DNA of 64,000 nucleotides from Bacteroidales bacterium (GCA_029983675.1 JASBYY010000002.1:1-64000), one strand, 5' to 3'. Positions 52,350-61,844 are shown, counted from the stretch's first letter. Notes: a model not told the origin generated them from the sequence alone. A program made the numbers and translations.

Positions 52350-52862
52350 CTACTCGGCCTTTATTCTCTTATCAAATGCAATTCTATCACCATGATCATA
52401 GTGAACAATTCCACAATAGCGGTATCCGAACTTTTTCAACAAGTCGCACATATAGCTATTGTCGGGATGCGTGTCGATTCGTGCGTAAAGCACGCCCCGT
52501 TGTCGGGAACATTCTTCGGCCAGGTGCATGAGCGCCGTTGCAATGCCTTGTCGTTCAAACCCTTTACGAACACAAAGACGGTGAACCACTACATAAGCAC
52601 TATCATCATTCCATTTGCCATCCAATGCATCGTAAGCCGGCTCGCCCGTAAAAACAATGGAGACATAGGCAGCCATCTTCCCTTCCGCTCTGGCCACAAC
52701 ACCCACTTGTTGACGGATATCTTCCAAGACGACTTCACGTTCCGGATACCCGTTCTGCCATTGATCGATACTACGGTTTTTCAATGATTGCTGGGCATCG
52801 GCCACGATGCTCATGATTTCACCCAAATCGGAAGGTAATGCTTTGCAAAAGTCAAGGTTCAT
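52350..52862 (-). CDS. GNAT-family N-acetyltransferase
   Basis: A 170-residue acetyltransferase with the acetyl-CoA-binding motif A VRKGFERQGIATALMHLAEE and a typical C-terminal half (ARIDTHPDNSYMCDLLKKFGYRYCGIV). The substrate cannot be told from the sequence. It lies 22 bases downstream of the M23 peptidase gene and 55 bases before the GT28 gene on the same strand. Confidence 0.88.
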   Translation of the reverse strand: MNLDFCKALPSDLGEIMSIVADAQQSLKNRSIDQWQNGYPEREVVLEDIRQQVGVVARAEGKMAAYVSIVFTGEPAYDALDGKWNDDSAYVVVHRLCVRKGFERQGIATALMHLAEECSRQRGVLYARIDTHPDNSYMCDLLKKFGYRYCGIVHYDHGDRIAFDKRIKAE

Positions 52863-52884
52863 AACAAATCGAACTTCAATATCA

Positions 52885-53910
52885 TTATTTCACAATAAGC
52901 TTCTGCCCTAACTGCAACGTCTTGTTACGGCTGATCCCGTTCAGTTTGCAGATTCTGTCAATAGTCGTATGATAGTGTCTGGCAATGGCTCCGAGGGTGT
53001 CTCCACTTCGCACGGTATGCACGGTGCGTTTTACCGAAGCCTTTGATTGGTAATCCGACTTGCCGTTTCGTGAATGAATGTTCAAATAATTCTTTTTCAG
53101 CGTAAAAATGGCACTACGAATAGAACCTTTTTCGAAGTCAAAGATTCTTTCCGGGTCGAAAGGCTGCCCCATGTATCGCGTTTCAAAATGCAGATGCGCA
53201 CCGGTAGAACGCCCCGTTGAGCCTCCGTATCCGATCAAATCACCGGCTTTGACCAGGTCCTCGCTTTCAACAATATATTTGCTCAGATGTCCGTAATAGG
53301 TCTCCAAACCATTCACATGCCTGATAACTAAAACATTCCCATATCCACCCGTAAGGCGCGGAGGCAAGGCGCAGCGTACTACCCCATCAAAAGCGGCATA
53401 GATAGGATCGCCATAGTCCACATCAATGTCAACTCCACGATGCGGACGCCCTCGGCGAAGTTTGAAACCGGAAACTATTTTACCTTCAGCAGGAATGCAA
53501 TAAGGGTGCAACGAATCAATCAGTGGAATATCAATCTCATCGGGAAGATCTTTAAGCTGAATGTCACGATAGGCATGAACTTGATCGGTGTACCAATGGT
53601 CGCTATCAAGCGAATCGGGCAGTACCGGTTTTTCAATATCGTAATATGTCCAGGTGTTGTCGTTAAACAGCACGACTTTCTGAAATCTGTCATTGGTAGG
53701 CAGTGTGTCGAATGGCATGGGGATTTCCGGGCCGTTTTCTGCGTTTTGCGACACCGTATCTATCTGATAATACACCAAATATACGTAAGTTGTATCATGG
53801 ACAACTACTTGTTTTTTTTCGAACAAGCGTTGAAAAAAATTCTTCTTTTCTTGAGAAGAAACTGACAATGTGACAAATAAACAAAAAACAAATACTACAA
53901 ATTTCCTCAT
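52885..53910 (-). CDS. M23 peptidoglycan endopeptidase with C-terminal LysM domain
   Basis: A 341-residue exported protein. Signal peptide VFVFCLFVTLSVSSQ; then a region of low similarity; M23 (LytM) domain at about 150-250 with RGRPHRGVDIDV (metal-ligand His and Asp) and GAHLHFETR (HxH ligands); a linker; LysM at about 295-341 (HTVRSGDTLGAIARHYHTT). It cleaves peptide cross-links of peptidoglycan or helps other hydrolases. The last gene upstream on the strand is the ClC channel 48 bases away. Confidence 0.9.
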   Translation of the reverse strand: MRKFVVFVFCLFVTLSVSSQEKKNFFQRLFEKKQVVVHDTTYVYLVYYQIDTVSQNAENGPEIPMPFDTLPTNDRFQKVVLFNDNTWTYYDIEKPVLPDSLDSDHWYTDQVHAYRDIQLKDLPDEIDIPLIDSLHPYCIPAEGKIVSGFKLRRGRPHRGVDIDVDYGDPIYAAFDGVVRCALPPRLTGGYGNVLVIRHVNGLETYYGHLSKYIVESEDLVKAGDLIGYGGSTGRSTGAHLHFETRYMGQPFDPERIFDFEKGSIRSAIFTLKKNYLNIHSRNGKSDYQSKASVKRTVHTVRSGDTLGAIARHYHTTIDRICKLNGISRNKTLQLGQKLIVK

Positions 53911-53958
53911 CAGTTTGATTTTAAAGTAAAAAACACGGATTTATTCAAAAAATTGTCC

Positions 53959-55830
53959 CTACTCATCAGAAATCTCACTCAATGTGTTTCGATAAGCAGA
54001 AAAAACATTCGCCCTCGATATGTAACCCAAATACTTGCCGTCCTTAATAACAGGGATATTGTATTTTCCGGATTCCTCAAACTTATGCACCACGCTCTCC
54101 ATCGGTTCCTCGGGATCGATAATATAGTCGGGCTCCACCATGAAATTCTCTATTGCATGATCATATAGGCTTTGGTCGAACATCACGCTCCTGATATGGT
54201 CGAACAAAATGTGCCCACAGAAAAGACCTTCCTGGTCAACAACCGGAAAAATATTGCGGTTCGACGAGGCAATAAGAGGAATCAAGTCACGCAGCTTGCT
54301 TCGGGGCATGATACAACTGAAATTATTCTCAATCAATTGATTGATAACCAGCATATTCAAAATACTCGTATCTTTATTATGCGTAACAGAAACCCCAAGT
54401 TCGGCCACGGCGTTGGAATAGACCGAATACCTGAAGAAGAAACGGTTCACGGCGTATGCCAAGGCTGCCACAATCATCAAAGGAACAAAAAGAGAATAGC
54501 CGTTGGTTATTTCGGCGATAAGGAAGATGCCGGTAAGCGGTGCATGCAACATGCCTGCAACCAACCCGCACATACCGACGAGGGCAAACTTGGGCGGGTC
54601 AAGTTCACCAATACCCATGGCATTGACGGATAATGCAAAAAACAATCCGGAAAAAGCTCCGATAAACAAAGCCGGGGCAAACGTACCGCCCACGCCACCG
54701 GCACCGAAAGTGAATGCTGTGGCGAAGGCTTTCAACAAAATGATGCCGGCAAACAATACCAGTATGACCAGCATATTGTCCTTAAATTGCCCCAACAAGG
54801 AGTTGCTGTAAATCGTGCTGTAGTCTCCGGCCAAAGCCGCATTGATGGCTTCGTAGCCTTCTCCGTATAGAGCGGGAAAAAGATAAATGAGCAGTCCCAA
54901 GGACAAAGACCCCAGAAGGAATCGCGACCATGGCGACTTAACCCTCTTGAAACGCTTCTCAACGCTGAAAGTCACTTTAAGAAAATAAGCAGAGACAAGT
55001 CCTGCAAAAAGCCCCAAGCCGATATAATAAAGCGCATTGGAAGGAAGAAAACCTTCGGTGATGACGGCATGGTATTCGACTGCTTGCCCTAAGATAAAAT
55101 AAGAAGTAAGGATGGCAACAAACGATGAAACAATGATAGGAATGACCGATCCCAATGAAAGGTCAACCATAAGTACTTCGAGCGCAAAGAAAATACCGGC
55201 TAAAGGAGCTTGGAAAATGGCGGCCAATGCGGCAGCTCCTCCCATTCCTATGAGCAGCATGATCTGCCTGAAATCGAGTTTCAGAACTTGTCCGATGTTG
55301 GAACCGATTGAGGCTCCAGTTGAAACCGAAGGACCTTCCAATCCGACCGAACCACCAAAACCTACGGTAAGCGCACTGGCAACAATAGATGTCCAGGTGC
55401 TGCTTCGGCTGACGATGCCCTTTTTCTTCGAAATGGCATAGAGAATACCCGGTATTCCGTGCCCGACCTCCTTCTTCAGGATAAAACGGCAAAAAACAAT
55501 GGTAAGCAGAATGCCTAACGCCGGAAAAAGGAGATAAAGAAGATCGGAATTCGAAAAGTGAATGCTCAGCAATCCATCACGGATACCATGTGCCAGCTTC
55601 TTGATAGCCACGGCAGCCAAGCCCGCCAAAAAACCCGTTGGCAGACTCAGCAGCAACATAAACTGCCGATCCGTGACATGCCGAAGCCGCCACGCATTAA
55701 TCCTATCAATCCACTTTCTAATTCTTTTCTTGAACACGTTGTCAAAGTGCTTTGCGGCCGCTAAATTAAAATATATCCTTGAATTTGTCATAAAAATCTT
55801 CATTTTTTCTAATTTCGCATCCAATATCAT
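53959..55830 (-). CDS. ClC-type chloride channel/transporter with CBS pair
   Basis: An integral membrane protein of up to 623 residues. The ClC signature pieces are GHGIPGI, GSVGLEGPSVSTGA (with the gating Glu) and GAGGVGGTFAPALFIGAF. About ten membrane segments occupy residues 55-470. Two CBS domains follow (about 490-620, IASSNRNIFPVVDQEGLF and EESGKYNIPVIKDGKYLG). It moves chloride, possibly in exchange for protons. The start is uncertain: ATG codons at 55830, 55803 and 55791 all precede the membrane part; the outermost is given. xth is divergent with only 12 bases between. Confidence 0.87.
   Translation of the reverse strand: MILDAKLEKMKIFMTNSRIYFNLAAAKHFDNVFKKRIRKWIDRINAWRLRHVTDRQFMLLLSLPTGFLAGLAAVAIKKLAHGIRDGLLSIHFSNSDLLYLLFPALGILLTIVFCRFILKKEVGHGIPGILYAISKKKGIVSRSSTWTSIVASALTVGFGGSVGLEGPSVSTGASIGSNIGQVLKLDFRQIMLLIGMGGAAALAAIFQAPLAGIFFALEVLMVDLSLGSVIPIIVSSFVAILTSYFILGQAVEYHAVITEGFLPSNALYYIGLGLFAGLVSAYFLKVTFSVEKRFKRVKSPWSRFLLGSLSLGLLIYLFPALYGEGYEAINAALAGDYSTIYSNSLLGQFKDNMLVILVLFAGIILLKAFATAFTFGAGGVGGTFAPALFIGAFSGLFFALSVNAMGIGELDPPKFALVGMCGLVAGMLHAPLTGIFLIAEITNGYSLFVPLMIVAALAYAVNRFFFRYSVYSNAVAELGVSVTHNKDTSILNMLVINQLIENNFSCIMPRSKLRDLIPLIASSNRNIFPVVDQEGLFCGHILFDHIRSVMFDQSLYDHAIENFMVEPDYIIDPEEPMESVVHKFEESGKYNIPVIKDGKYLGYISRANVFSAYRNTLSEISDE
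55810..55817 (+). promoter_or_regulatory. Candidate xth promoter
   Basis: TAATTTCG, one base off TAnnTTTG, 26 bases before the start of xth. Confidence 0.35.
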
Positions 55831-55842
55831 GACCGTTACGCT

Positions 55843-56607
55843 ATGAGAATCGTTAGTTATAATGTGAACGGCATTCGTGCCGCAATTTCAAAAGGGCTGT
55901 TGCAATGGATCCAATCCAACAGTCCGGATGTAATTTGTTTTCAAGAACTTAAAGCTACTCCCGAACAGATTCCCCTGATGGTTTTCGAGATGATGGGCTA
56001 CCATCATTTCTGGTTTCCCGCAAAGAAAAAAGGATACAGCGGCGTAGGACTGCTTTCGAAAATGCGACCCGACAACGTGGTTTACGGCATAGACGATCCG
56101 CTTTACGACGACGAAGGACGTTTTTTGCGTGCCGATTTCGGACCGCTCTCGGTCGTCAGCGTCTATCATCCTTCAGGAACAAGTGGCGACGAACGGCAGG
56201 ATTTCAAGATGCAATGGCTGCCTGTTTTTCACAAGTATGTCAACGAGTTGCGCAAGCAACGCAGCCAATTGGTGCTTGCCGGCGACTATAACATCTGCCA
56301 TCAGGACATCGACATCAACAATCCCAAGGCACACGTAAAGACATCGGGATTCCTTCCCGAAGAACGCCAATGGATGAGTGAGTTTTTGAGCGACGGCTAT
56401 GTTGACAGCTTTCGCCATCTGGTAAAGGAAGCCAATCAATACACATGGTGGAGCTTCCGTGCCAATGCACGGGAAAGAAATATCGGATGGCGCATTGACT
56501 ATCAAATGATCACTGAGAATCTGACTGACAAGATTGCTTCGGTAGGCATTTTGACCGAAGCCAAGCACTCCGACCACTGTCCTACCCTGTTGGAATTACA
56601 CGAATGA
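55843..56607 (+). CDS. xth: Exodeoxyribonuclease III (AP endonuclease)
   Basis: A 254-residue DNA repair enzyme cutting at abasic sites. IVSYNVNGIRAAISKGL, VICFQELKATPEQIP, GYSGVGLLSKM, LVLAGDYNICHQDIDINN and HSDHCPTLLEL are the conserved family motifs, with Glu in QELKA, the Asp-Tyr-Asn and the terminal Asp-His catalytic residues. Length and motifs are standard. It is divergent from the ClC gene and followed by tRNA-Arg. Confidence 0.94.
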   Translation: MRIVSYNVNGIRAAISKGLLQWIQSNSPDVICFQELKATPEQIPLMVFEMMGYHHFWFPAKKKGYSGVGLLSKMRPDNVVYGIDDPLYDDEGRFLRADFGPLSVVSVYHPSGTSGDERQDFKMQWLPVFHKYVNELRKQRSQLVLAGDYNICHQDIDINNPKAHVKTSGFLPEERQWMSEFLSDGYVDSFRHLVKEANQYTWWSFRANARERNIGWRIDYQMITENLTDKIASVGILTEAKHSDHCPTLLELHE

Positions 56608-56729
56608 ATGATCCGAGATCACCAAACATAATCTTGCAAAAAGGATGGTTTTCTTTGCTCCGCATTACGGTTTCCTCCTTCGATTTTGAATGAAAGAAGG
56701 AAAAATGCTGTGATGAAACGAAAAAACAC

Positions 56730-56737
56730 TACTTTTG
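56730..56737 (+). promoter_or_regulatory. tRNA-Arg promoter
   Basis: TACTTTTG, 11 bases before the tRNA. Confidence 0.6.
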
Positions 56738-56748
56738 CAGCCTGTTAC

Positions 56749-56820
56749 GGCCCCATAGTTCAAGGGATAGAACGGAAGTTTCCTAAACTTTAAATCTAGG
56801 TTCGAGTCCTAGTGGGGCTA
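56749..56820 (+). tRNA. tRNA-Arg (anticodon CCT)
   Basis: A 72-base cloverleaf: acceptor GGCCCCA/TGGGGCT, D stem GTTC/GAAC, anticodon stem GAAGT/ACTTT with loop TTCCTAA (anticodon CCT, reads AGG), T stem CTAGG/CCTAG with loop TTCGAGT. CCA is not encoded directly after the discriminator A. It lies 141 bases after xth and stands alone. Confidence 0.94.
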
Positions 56821-56886
56821 CGCCACGAAACCTCAGACGACATAGCATTTGCCGTTTGCGGTTTTTCATTTCAACATTTAGAAGCC

Positions 56887-56948
56887 GTTTTGTCAGCTCA
56901 ACTCGAAACCATTCAAAACAGCTTCTTACCGCAAAACCTTGTCGCAAT
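56887..56948 (+). repeat. Copy 2 of a two-copy dispersed repeat
   Basis: Contains the 19-base block CCATTCAAAACAGCTTCTT (56909-56927) shared with 14560-14578. It lies in the 331-base stretch between tRNA-Arg and porZ. The 98-codon open frame there (from 56812) starts inside the tRNA and shows no homology that I recognise, so the stretch is taken as noncoding. Confidence 0.45.
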
Positions 56949-57151
56949 AAAAAAGCAAAAACCGAGTTATGATAACGTTCTCACTTGGCAAAGGCAACTT
57001 GGAAGAAGCAAGCTTCAAGCCAACCAAACCTCTGTTAGGACGGCCGAAATGGTTTTCCGCACGAGAAAATCCAGTTTCCAAGCGTTTTGCAAAATGGACA
57101 AAAGATAAATTGAAAAGTTATTTGTAATTTTACAGCCTTAAAATACCGTCT

Positions 57152-59488
57152 ATGAATCGAATTGGAAAATTTACCTTGCTTGTTGTTGCCCTGATCTCCA
57201 CACTAACTGTTTTTGGCCAGGATGACCTCTCTATCGGCAAATGGAAGACCCATCTTCCCTACCAGAAAGTGAAAGCCGTGGAAGTATTTGGCAAAAAGGT
57301 TTATGCGGCTACTGACTACGAGTTGTTTTATTACGACACGGAAGACAACAGCATTAATATCCTGAACAGGATCAATGGGTTGTCCGACATCGGCATCAGC
57401 ACAATAAGCTATTGCAAAAATGTGAACACCCTACTGGTGGCTTATTCCAATGCCAACGTTGACTTGATAGATGCCGACGGTAGGGTCACGAACATGAGCG
57501 ACATCAAGGATAAAGCTATCATCGGCAACAAAAACATCAACAATGTGACTTTTGAGAACGAGCTGGCCTACCTTGCCTGCGGTTTCGGCATTGTCGTTTT
57601 CGATTTGAGCCGTCGCGAAGTCAAAGACACCTATTATATCGGGGACATGGGCACAGCCGTTAACGTGACGGACATTGCGTTTTACAACGGCCGAATTTAC
57701 GCCGCTACGGACAAAGGCGTGTATTATGCTCCGAAAAACAGCCAAAACCTGGCTAATTACGAGGCATGGACCTTCGATGAGAGCTTGATACATCCACACC
57801 TCTTTTACAATGAGATAGAAGTCTTTAACAACCGTCTTTACATAAATTCGGCTGGAGGATTCAACAAAGACACCCTTTACGTTTACAACGGCAACACTTG
57901 GGATTACTTTGACAAAGCGAACACGTCACAAAAAAGGGAACTGCGCGCCTACAATGATCGCTTCATCATCACCAACTACTATCATGTTTCAGTATTGAAC
58001 AATCAATTGGAAAATGTTTGTCAGATAAGTTGGCCTGGAGGATCCATAGAACCACTCTCTGCTGCCATAGACGACGACGGCTGCTATTGGTTGGGCGACA
58101 GGCATCGCGGCTTGATTAAAACAGCCACGGGATGGGACAACAACGATATTTTACCCAACGGTCCATATTCGAAAAATGTATTTGAAATAAACTCCTGCGG
58201 AGAGAACGTTTGGATTGCCACCGGCGGACACGATGGCAACTGGGCTCAACGCTGGATGAAAGACGGGGTGGCACATTTCGACGGACACTGGTGGACAAGC
58301 ATGAACTTTTGGAACACACCGGGCTTTGACACCATCTACGACTTCGTCTGTTCCGCCACAAATCCTTCCGACCCTTCAATCACCTACGTAGGAACTTGGG
58401 GACATGGTCTATTGAAACTCAAAGACAACAAGTTGGAGACCGTGTATCGCACCAATAACAGCTCGCTCGAAGTATGGTCAGGCAACCCGCCCTACGTCTG
58501 TATCAGCGGGCTGGCATTTGACAGCCACAATAATCTTTGGGTTGCCAACTCCGCCGCCAACAACCTGCTTTCGGTGCTCAAAACTGACGGAACATGGCAA
58601 TCATTCAACCTTGGTGGATCAAATAGCGCCATTGACATTGCCTCTATCATGATTGACCACAACGACTACAAATGGATCATGCGTCGCCGAGGCAATGACG
58701 TAAAGATTATTGTATTCAACGACAACGGCACTTTGGATAATCCTGCCGATGACCAAGTAGTCAATTTGAAGTGTGTGGAAGGGCAAGGAGGCATGCCTGG
58801 CACTGCCGTTTACAGCATGGCTGTCGATAACAATGGCGCAGTATGGGTGGGAACTGATAGCGGCCCATGTGTCTTCTCCGACACCAAGAAACTTTTCGGC
58901 ACATCGCATTACGATGCTTCAGTGATTCTGATTCCCCGCAATGATGGCACCACCCAGGCCGACCCGTTGTTCCATGGCTCAAAGGTTTTGTCCATTGCCG
59001 TTGACGGCGCCAACAATAAATGGTTCGGCTTGGAAACCGGCGTTTATCAAATGTCAAGTGACGGAAAAAACCAGTTGAATCATTTTGATACTGAGAACAG
59101 TCCGTTACTCAACAACTCTGTGAACACAATGACTATCAATTCAAACGGCGATGTGTTCTTCGGTACCGACAACGGTTTGATTTCCTATCGCGGCAATGCT
59201 ACCCCTCCGGATCCTCAACCGAACACCAAAGTAGTGGTCTATCCCAATCCTGTTCGCCCTGAATACAACGGATACGTCGGCATCAAAGGCATTGCCACCA
59301 ACGGCTTAGTACGTATCACGACAGTGGATGGAGCTTTTGTCACCGAACTGCGCGCCGAGGGCAGCCAAGCCGTGTGGGACTGCCGCACTATCGATGGAAA
59401 AAAAGTGGCGCCGGGCATTTATATGATTTATATCAGCACCGATTCGGGAGAGGAAAGATTTGCTACAAAGATTCTGGTGATGGATTGA
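57152..59488 (+). CDS. porZ: Type IX secretion system protein PorZ
   Basis: A 778-residue surface protein of the type IX system. The signal peptide is LLVVALISTLTVFGQ. Most of the mature part is two beta-propellers of the two-component-regulator type (for example ELFYYDTEDNSINILNRINGLSD, GVYYAPKNSQNLANYEAW, NGAVWVGTDSGPCVF, NNKWFGLETGVYQMS). The C-terminal part, from VVVYPNPVRPEYNGYVGI on, is a type IX secretion C-terminal domain that in PorZ is kept rather than removed. In Porphyromonas PorZ belongs to the attachment complex that couples cargo to A-LPS. It is translationally coupled to recO (stop and start share one base). Confidence 0.9.
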   Translation: MNRIGKFTLLVVALISTLTVFGQDDLSIGKWKTHLPYQKVKAVEVFGKKVYAATDYELFYYDTEDNSINILNRINGLSDIGISTISYCKNVNTLLVAYSNANVDLIDADGRVTNMSDIKDKAIIGNKNINNVTFENELAYLACGFGIVVFDLSRREVKDTYYIGDMGTAVNVTDIAFYNGRIYAATDKGVYYAPKNSQNLANYEAWTFDESLIHPHLFYNEIEVFNNRLYINSAGGFNKDTLYVYNGNTWDYFDKANTSQKRELRAYNDRFIITNYYHVSVLNNQLENVCQISWPGGSIEPLSAAIDDDGCYWLGDRHRGLIKTATGWDNNDILPNGPYSKNVFEINSCGENVWIATGGHDGNWAQRWMKDGVAHFDGHWWTSMNFWNTPGFDTIYDFVCSATNPSDPSITYVGTWGHGLLKLKDNKLETVYRTNNSSLEVWSGNPPYVCISGLAFDSHNNLWVANSAANNLLSVLKTDGTWQSFNLGGSNSAIDIASIMIDHNDYKWIMRRRGNDVKIIVFNDNGTLDNPADDQVVNLKCVEGQGGMPGTAVYSMAVDNNGAVWVGTDSGPCVFSDTKKLFGTSHYDASVILIPRNDGTTQADPLFHGSKVLSIAVDGANNKWFGLETGVYQMSSDGKNQLNHFDTENSPLLNNSVNTMTINSNGDVFFGTDNGLISYRGNATPPDPQPNTKVVVYPNPVRPEYNGYVGIKGIATNGLVRITTVDGAFVTELRAEGSQAVWDCRTIDGKKVAPGIYMIYISTDSGEERFATKILVMD

Positions 59489-60213
59489 TGGAAGACAAGA
59501 CACAAGGTTTCGTCCTGCAAACCATTCACTATGGCGACACCAGCTTGATTGTCAGGATTTTTACGCAATCATTTGGTGTGCAATCATATATGATAAAAGG
59601 TGCCTGCGGACGTTCTGCCCGCAACAAGGCTGCCTTGTTCCAACAACTGAACAGGCTTCGTTTCGTAGTATCAGGGCAATCCAAGGGAAAATCCCTATCC
59701 TACCTCAAAGATGTCGAATTGGCATACGTCTATCAGCACATTCCTTTCGACATCAAGAAAACCGCCATACTCATGTATATCGGCGAACTGTTGTCAAGGA
59801 CACTGACCGACCAGGATCGAAACGACGCTTTATTCCTGTTTGTCTGCAACTCCTTGGACTGGCTTGATCTTGTTGATGACCATTACGCTAATTTCCCCTT
59901 ATATTTTACGCTGGAATTAAGTCGTTTTCTAGGTTTTTACCCCAAATCCGACTACCATGACGGCAGCTATTTCGACTTGCAGGAAGGAAAGTTTTCAGCA
60001 TCTGCCCCAGCGCATCCGTATTATCTTGATCTGATTCCAAGCCATCTGTTAAGTCGATTCATCGGAACGGGAATTGACGAAGCCATGGCGTTGCCGCTTT
60101 CCGCGGCACAGCGCCGCATCCTGCTGGACGGCATAATAGACTTCATGCGACTACAAGCCCCTCTCTCGAAAGGTTTGCAGTCGCATGAAGTGTTGCGAAC
60201 CGTATTAGGGTAA
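59488..60213 (+). CDS. recO: DNA repair protein RecO
   Basis: A 241-residue recombination mediator that loads RecA with RecR. It starts MEDKTQGFVLQTIHYGDTSLIVRIFTQ, the OB-fold of RecO, and continues with SYMIKGACGRSARNKAALFQQLN and LFVCNSLDWLD. The porZ-recO order occurs in many Bacteroidota. The start was placed at the shared porZ stop. It is convergent with the gene at 60216 with two bases between them. Confidence 0.92.
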   Translation: MEDKTQGFVLQTIHYGDTSLIVRIFTQSFGVQSYMIKGACGRSARNKAALFQQLNRLRFVVSGQSKGKSLSYLKDVELAYVYQHIPFDIKKTAILMYIGELLSRTLTDQDRNDALFLFVCNSLDWLDLVDDHYANFPLYFTLELSRFLGFYPKSDYHDGSYFDLQEGKFSASAPAHPYYLDLIPSHLLSRFIGTGIDEAMALPLSAAQRRILLDGIIDFMRLQAPLSKGLQSHEVLRTVLG

Positions 60214-60215
60214 AC

Positions 60216-61124
60216 TTATCTCAGATCGAAGCCCGACTGACCGCAAAGGTTGCCCGACTGATCGTAAACGTCAACGTGATACGTTCCTGGCATCAATTCG
60301 ATTCCGGCAGGCTTGACATAATATGCCCTGACTTCGGTTTCCTCGTTGGCGTAGTTCACATGGGCTTTCTCGGTAAACTGCAACATTTCGCCATTCGACT
60401 CGAATGCGTATTCGTCTCCTGTGCCCTTGGCAAGGATAGCCGTGCTTGGATCGGAGATGCGAATATAGAAGATTTTGTTGCCCGCTTTTACGAGATTGTT
60501 TTGTCCCAGCATAAAGTCTACTCTGATGCGCTCGGCACGTCCCGCTTTCTCGGTAGGCACTTCCTTGCCGCCTCCCTTAAATCTTACTGCGCCCACATTG
60601 AGATTATAAGCTTTCAGTACGGAAGCCATATTGACTTTGTTGGTCAGTTCCTGTTTCTGTTGCGTAAGAGCCGCATTCTCTTTTTTCTCTGCCTGGTATT
60701 CTTCACGGATGCGCTCATTTTCGACCACCAACTCGCGGTTGACCACATACAGCGAGTCGAGCTGGCGCACATAACGCTGCGAGATGACTTGCAGCTCAGA
60801 CACTTTCTTCTTGATGCGGTTGTAGTCCCACTGCTTGGCAAGCAAGTCTTTGATTTCCTGCGCATCTGCTTGGATTACGCTATCTTTTTCGACCAATTCC
60901 TCGCTCAATGTGCCATAGCTTACTTTCAGCGCATTGTGTTCCTTCAACAAACTATCCACTTCAGCCTGCAAACTGATGCGGGTCAACTCCCTTTCCTCGG
61001 CAAGCTTCCGGTTGTCCCCTTTGAGAGAAATAAGTCTGATAGAAAGCCCGATGAGAGCCAATGCCAAAACGCCTAGTACGATGTACATCCAATTAGGCTT
61101 CGATGTTGTTTTTTCTGAATTCAT
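60216..61124 (-). CDS. Membrane-anchored coiled-coil protein of unknown function
   Basis: A 302-residue protein. A membrane anchor at about 13-32 (MYIVLGVLALALIGLSIRLI) follows a short cytoplasmic N-terminus. Coiled coil fills about 35-180 (NRKLAEERELTRISLQAEVDSL; QAEKKENAALTQQKQELTNKV). The C-terminal 110 residues are a beta-rich domain (VGAVRFKGGGKEVPTEKAGRAERIRVDFML, GTYHVDVYDQSGNLCGQSGFDLR). This looks like the periplasmic coiled-coil proteins conserved in Bacteroidota. I do not know a function. Its promoter is at 61160-61167. Confidence 0.6.
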   Translation of the reverse strand: MNSEKTTSKPNWMYIVLGVLALALIGLSIRLISLKGDNRKLAEERELTRISLQAEVDSLLKEHNALKVSYGTLSEELVEKDSVIQADAQEIKDLLAKQWDYNRIKKKVSELQVISQRYVRQLDSLYVVNRELVVENERIREEYQAEKKENAALTQQKQELTNKVNMASVLKAYNLNVGAVRFKGGGKEVPTEKAGRAERIRVDFMLGQNNLVKAGNKIFYIRISDPSTAILAKGTGDEYAFESNGEMLQFTEKAHVNYANEETEVRAYYVKPAGIELMPGTYHVDVYDQSGNLCGQSGFDLR

Positions 61125-61159
61125 ATCTGATGTATTTTTAGTGTCTTTTTCTCATAATG

Positions 61160-61167
61160 CAAAAATA
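61160..61167 (-). promoter_or_regulatory. Promoter of the coiled-coil gene
   Basis: TATTTTTG on the minus strand, 36 bases before the start codon. Confidence 0.5.
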
Positions 61168-61253
61168 TGTATTTTTTTCAAACGATGGCACGAAACTAAA
61201 ATTGCCTGACAGTTTTTTTTGTTGGTACAAGAAGCTTGATCCATAGAAAAAAC

Positions 61254-61835
61254 TTACCTCACCGAGTTGAAAGAGGTTGTTTTCATGTCGGAAACCGGCT
61301 CCACTTTCGCTCGCGTGATGTTGATGGGCAGATACTGGCCTACTGTTTCAATATAAACAATAAGATGCCGTTTGTTTTTTATCGATGCAAGACGTCCGAC
61401 AAGACCCCGCAACGGACCTCCAATGATACGAACGGCCTGTCCTTCGGCAAGAGGAGTGTTGTCCAAACTCTCCGCCCTTCCTTCGTATTCATCCACGTAC
61501 TTTTTGATGGCGAGGATCTGGTTGTCCGGAACGATAACGGGCTTGCCTCCAAATGAGACAAAACGCAACACCCCGCCGACATTGAGAATATTATATTGGT
61601 CAGCAGGCAGAGAATGAACAAAGACATAAGACCTGAATAACGGCATCTCCACTTTTTTCTTCCGGTCGCTCCATTGGTGCATCTCCGTAATTAATGGCAG
61701 ATATGCCTCTATACCCATCTCTTTCAGGATGGTGAAAACCTTTTTTTCGGCCCGCGACCATACGTAGAGCGCATGCCATTGCAATTCATGAGGTGACTGC
61801 AATCGTGAGGATGAAAATTTTTGCTCCGTATCCAT
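61254..61835 (-). CDS. UpxY-family transcription antiterminator (NusG paralogue)
   Basis: A 193-residue protein with an NGN domain (about 18-105, WHALYVWSRAEKKVFTILKEMGIEAYLPLI and FRSYVFVH, GVLRFVSFGGKPVIVPDNQI) and a C-terminal KOW domain (about 130-160, EGQAVRIIGGPLRGLVGRL). UpxY proteins prevent premature termination of their own capsule operon. Here it is not followed by capsule genes but is the second gene after a GldH-like lipoprotein (9-base gap), and the next gene downstream is on its own promoter. Thus an orphan that may act elsewhere in the genome. Confidence 0.88.
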   Translation of the reverse strand: MDTEQKFSSSRLQSPHELQWHALYVWSRAEKKVFTILKEMGIEAYLPLITEMHQWSDRKKKVEMPLFRSYVFVHSLPADQYNILNVGGVLRFVSFGGKPVIVPDNQILAIKKYVDEYEGRAESLDNTPLAEGQAVRIIGGPLRGLVGRLASIKNKRHLIVYIETVGQYLPINITRAKVEPVSDMKTTSFNSVR

Positions 61836-61844
61836 TGCCGTTTA

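Noticed and set aside
56812-57108. Open frame of 98 codons following tRNA-Arg
   Set aside because: It begins inside the tRNA and shows no recognised domain; the dispersed repeat explains part of it.
56749-57151. Integrative element attached at the tRNA-Arg 3' end
   Set aside because: No repeat of the tRNA 3' end, no integrase and no mobile genes follow; porZ-recO starts soon after.
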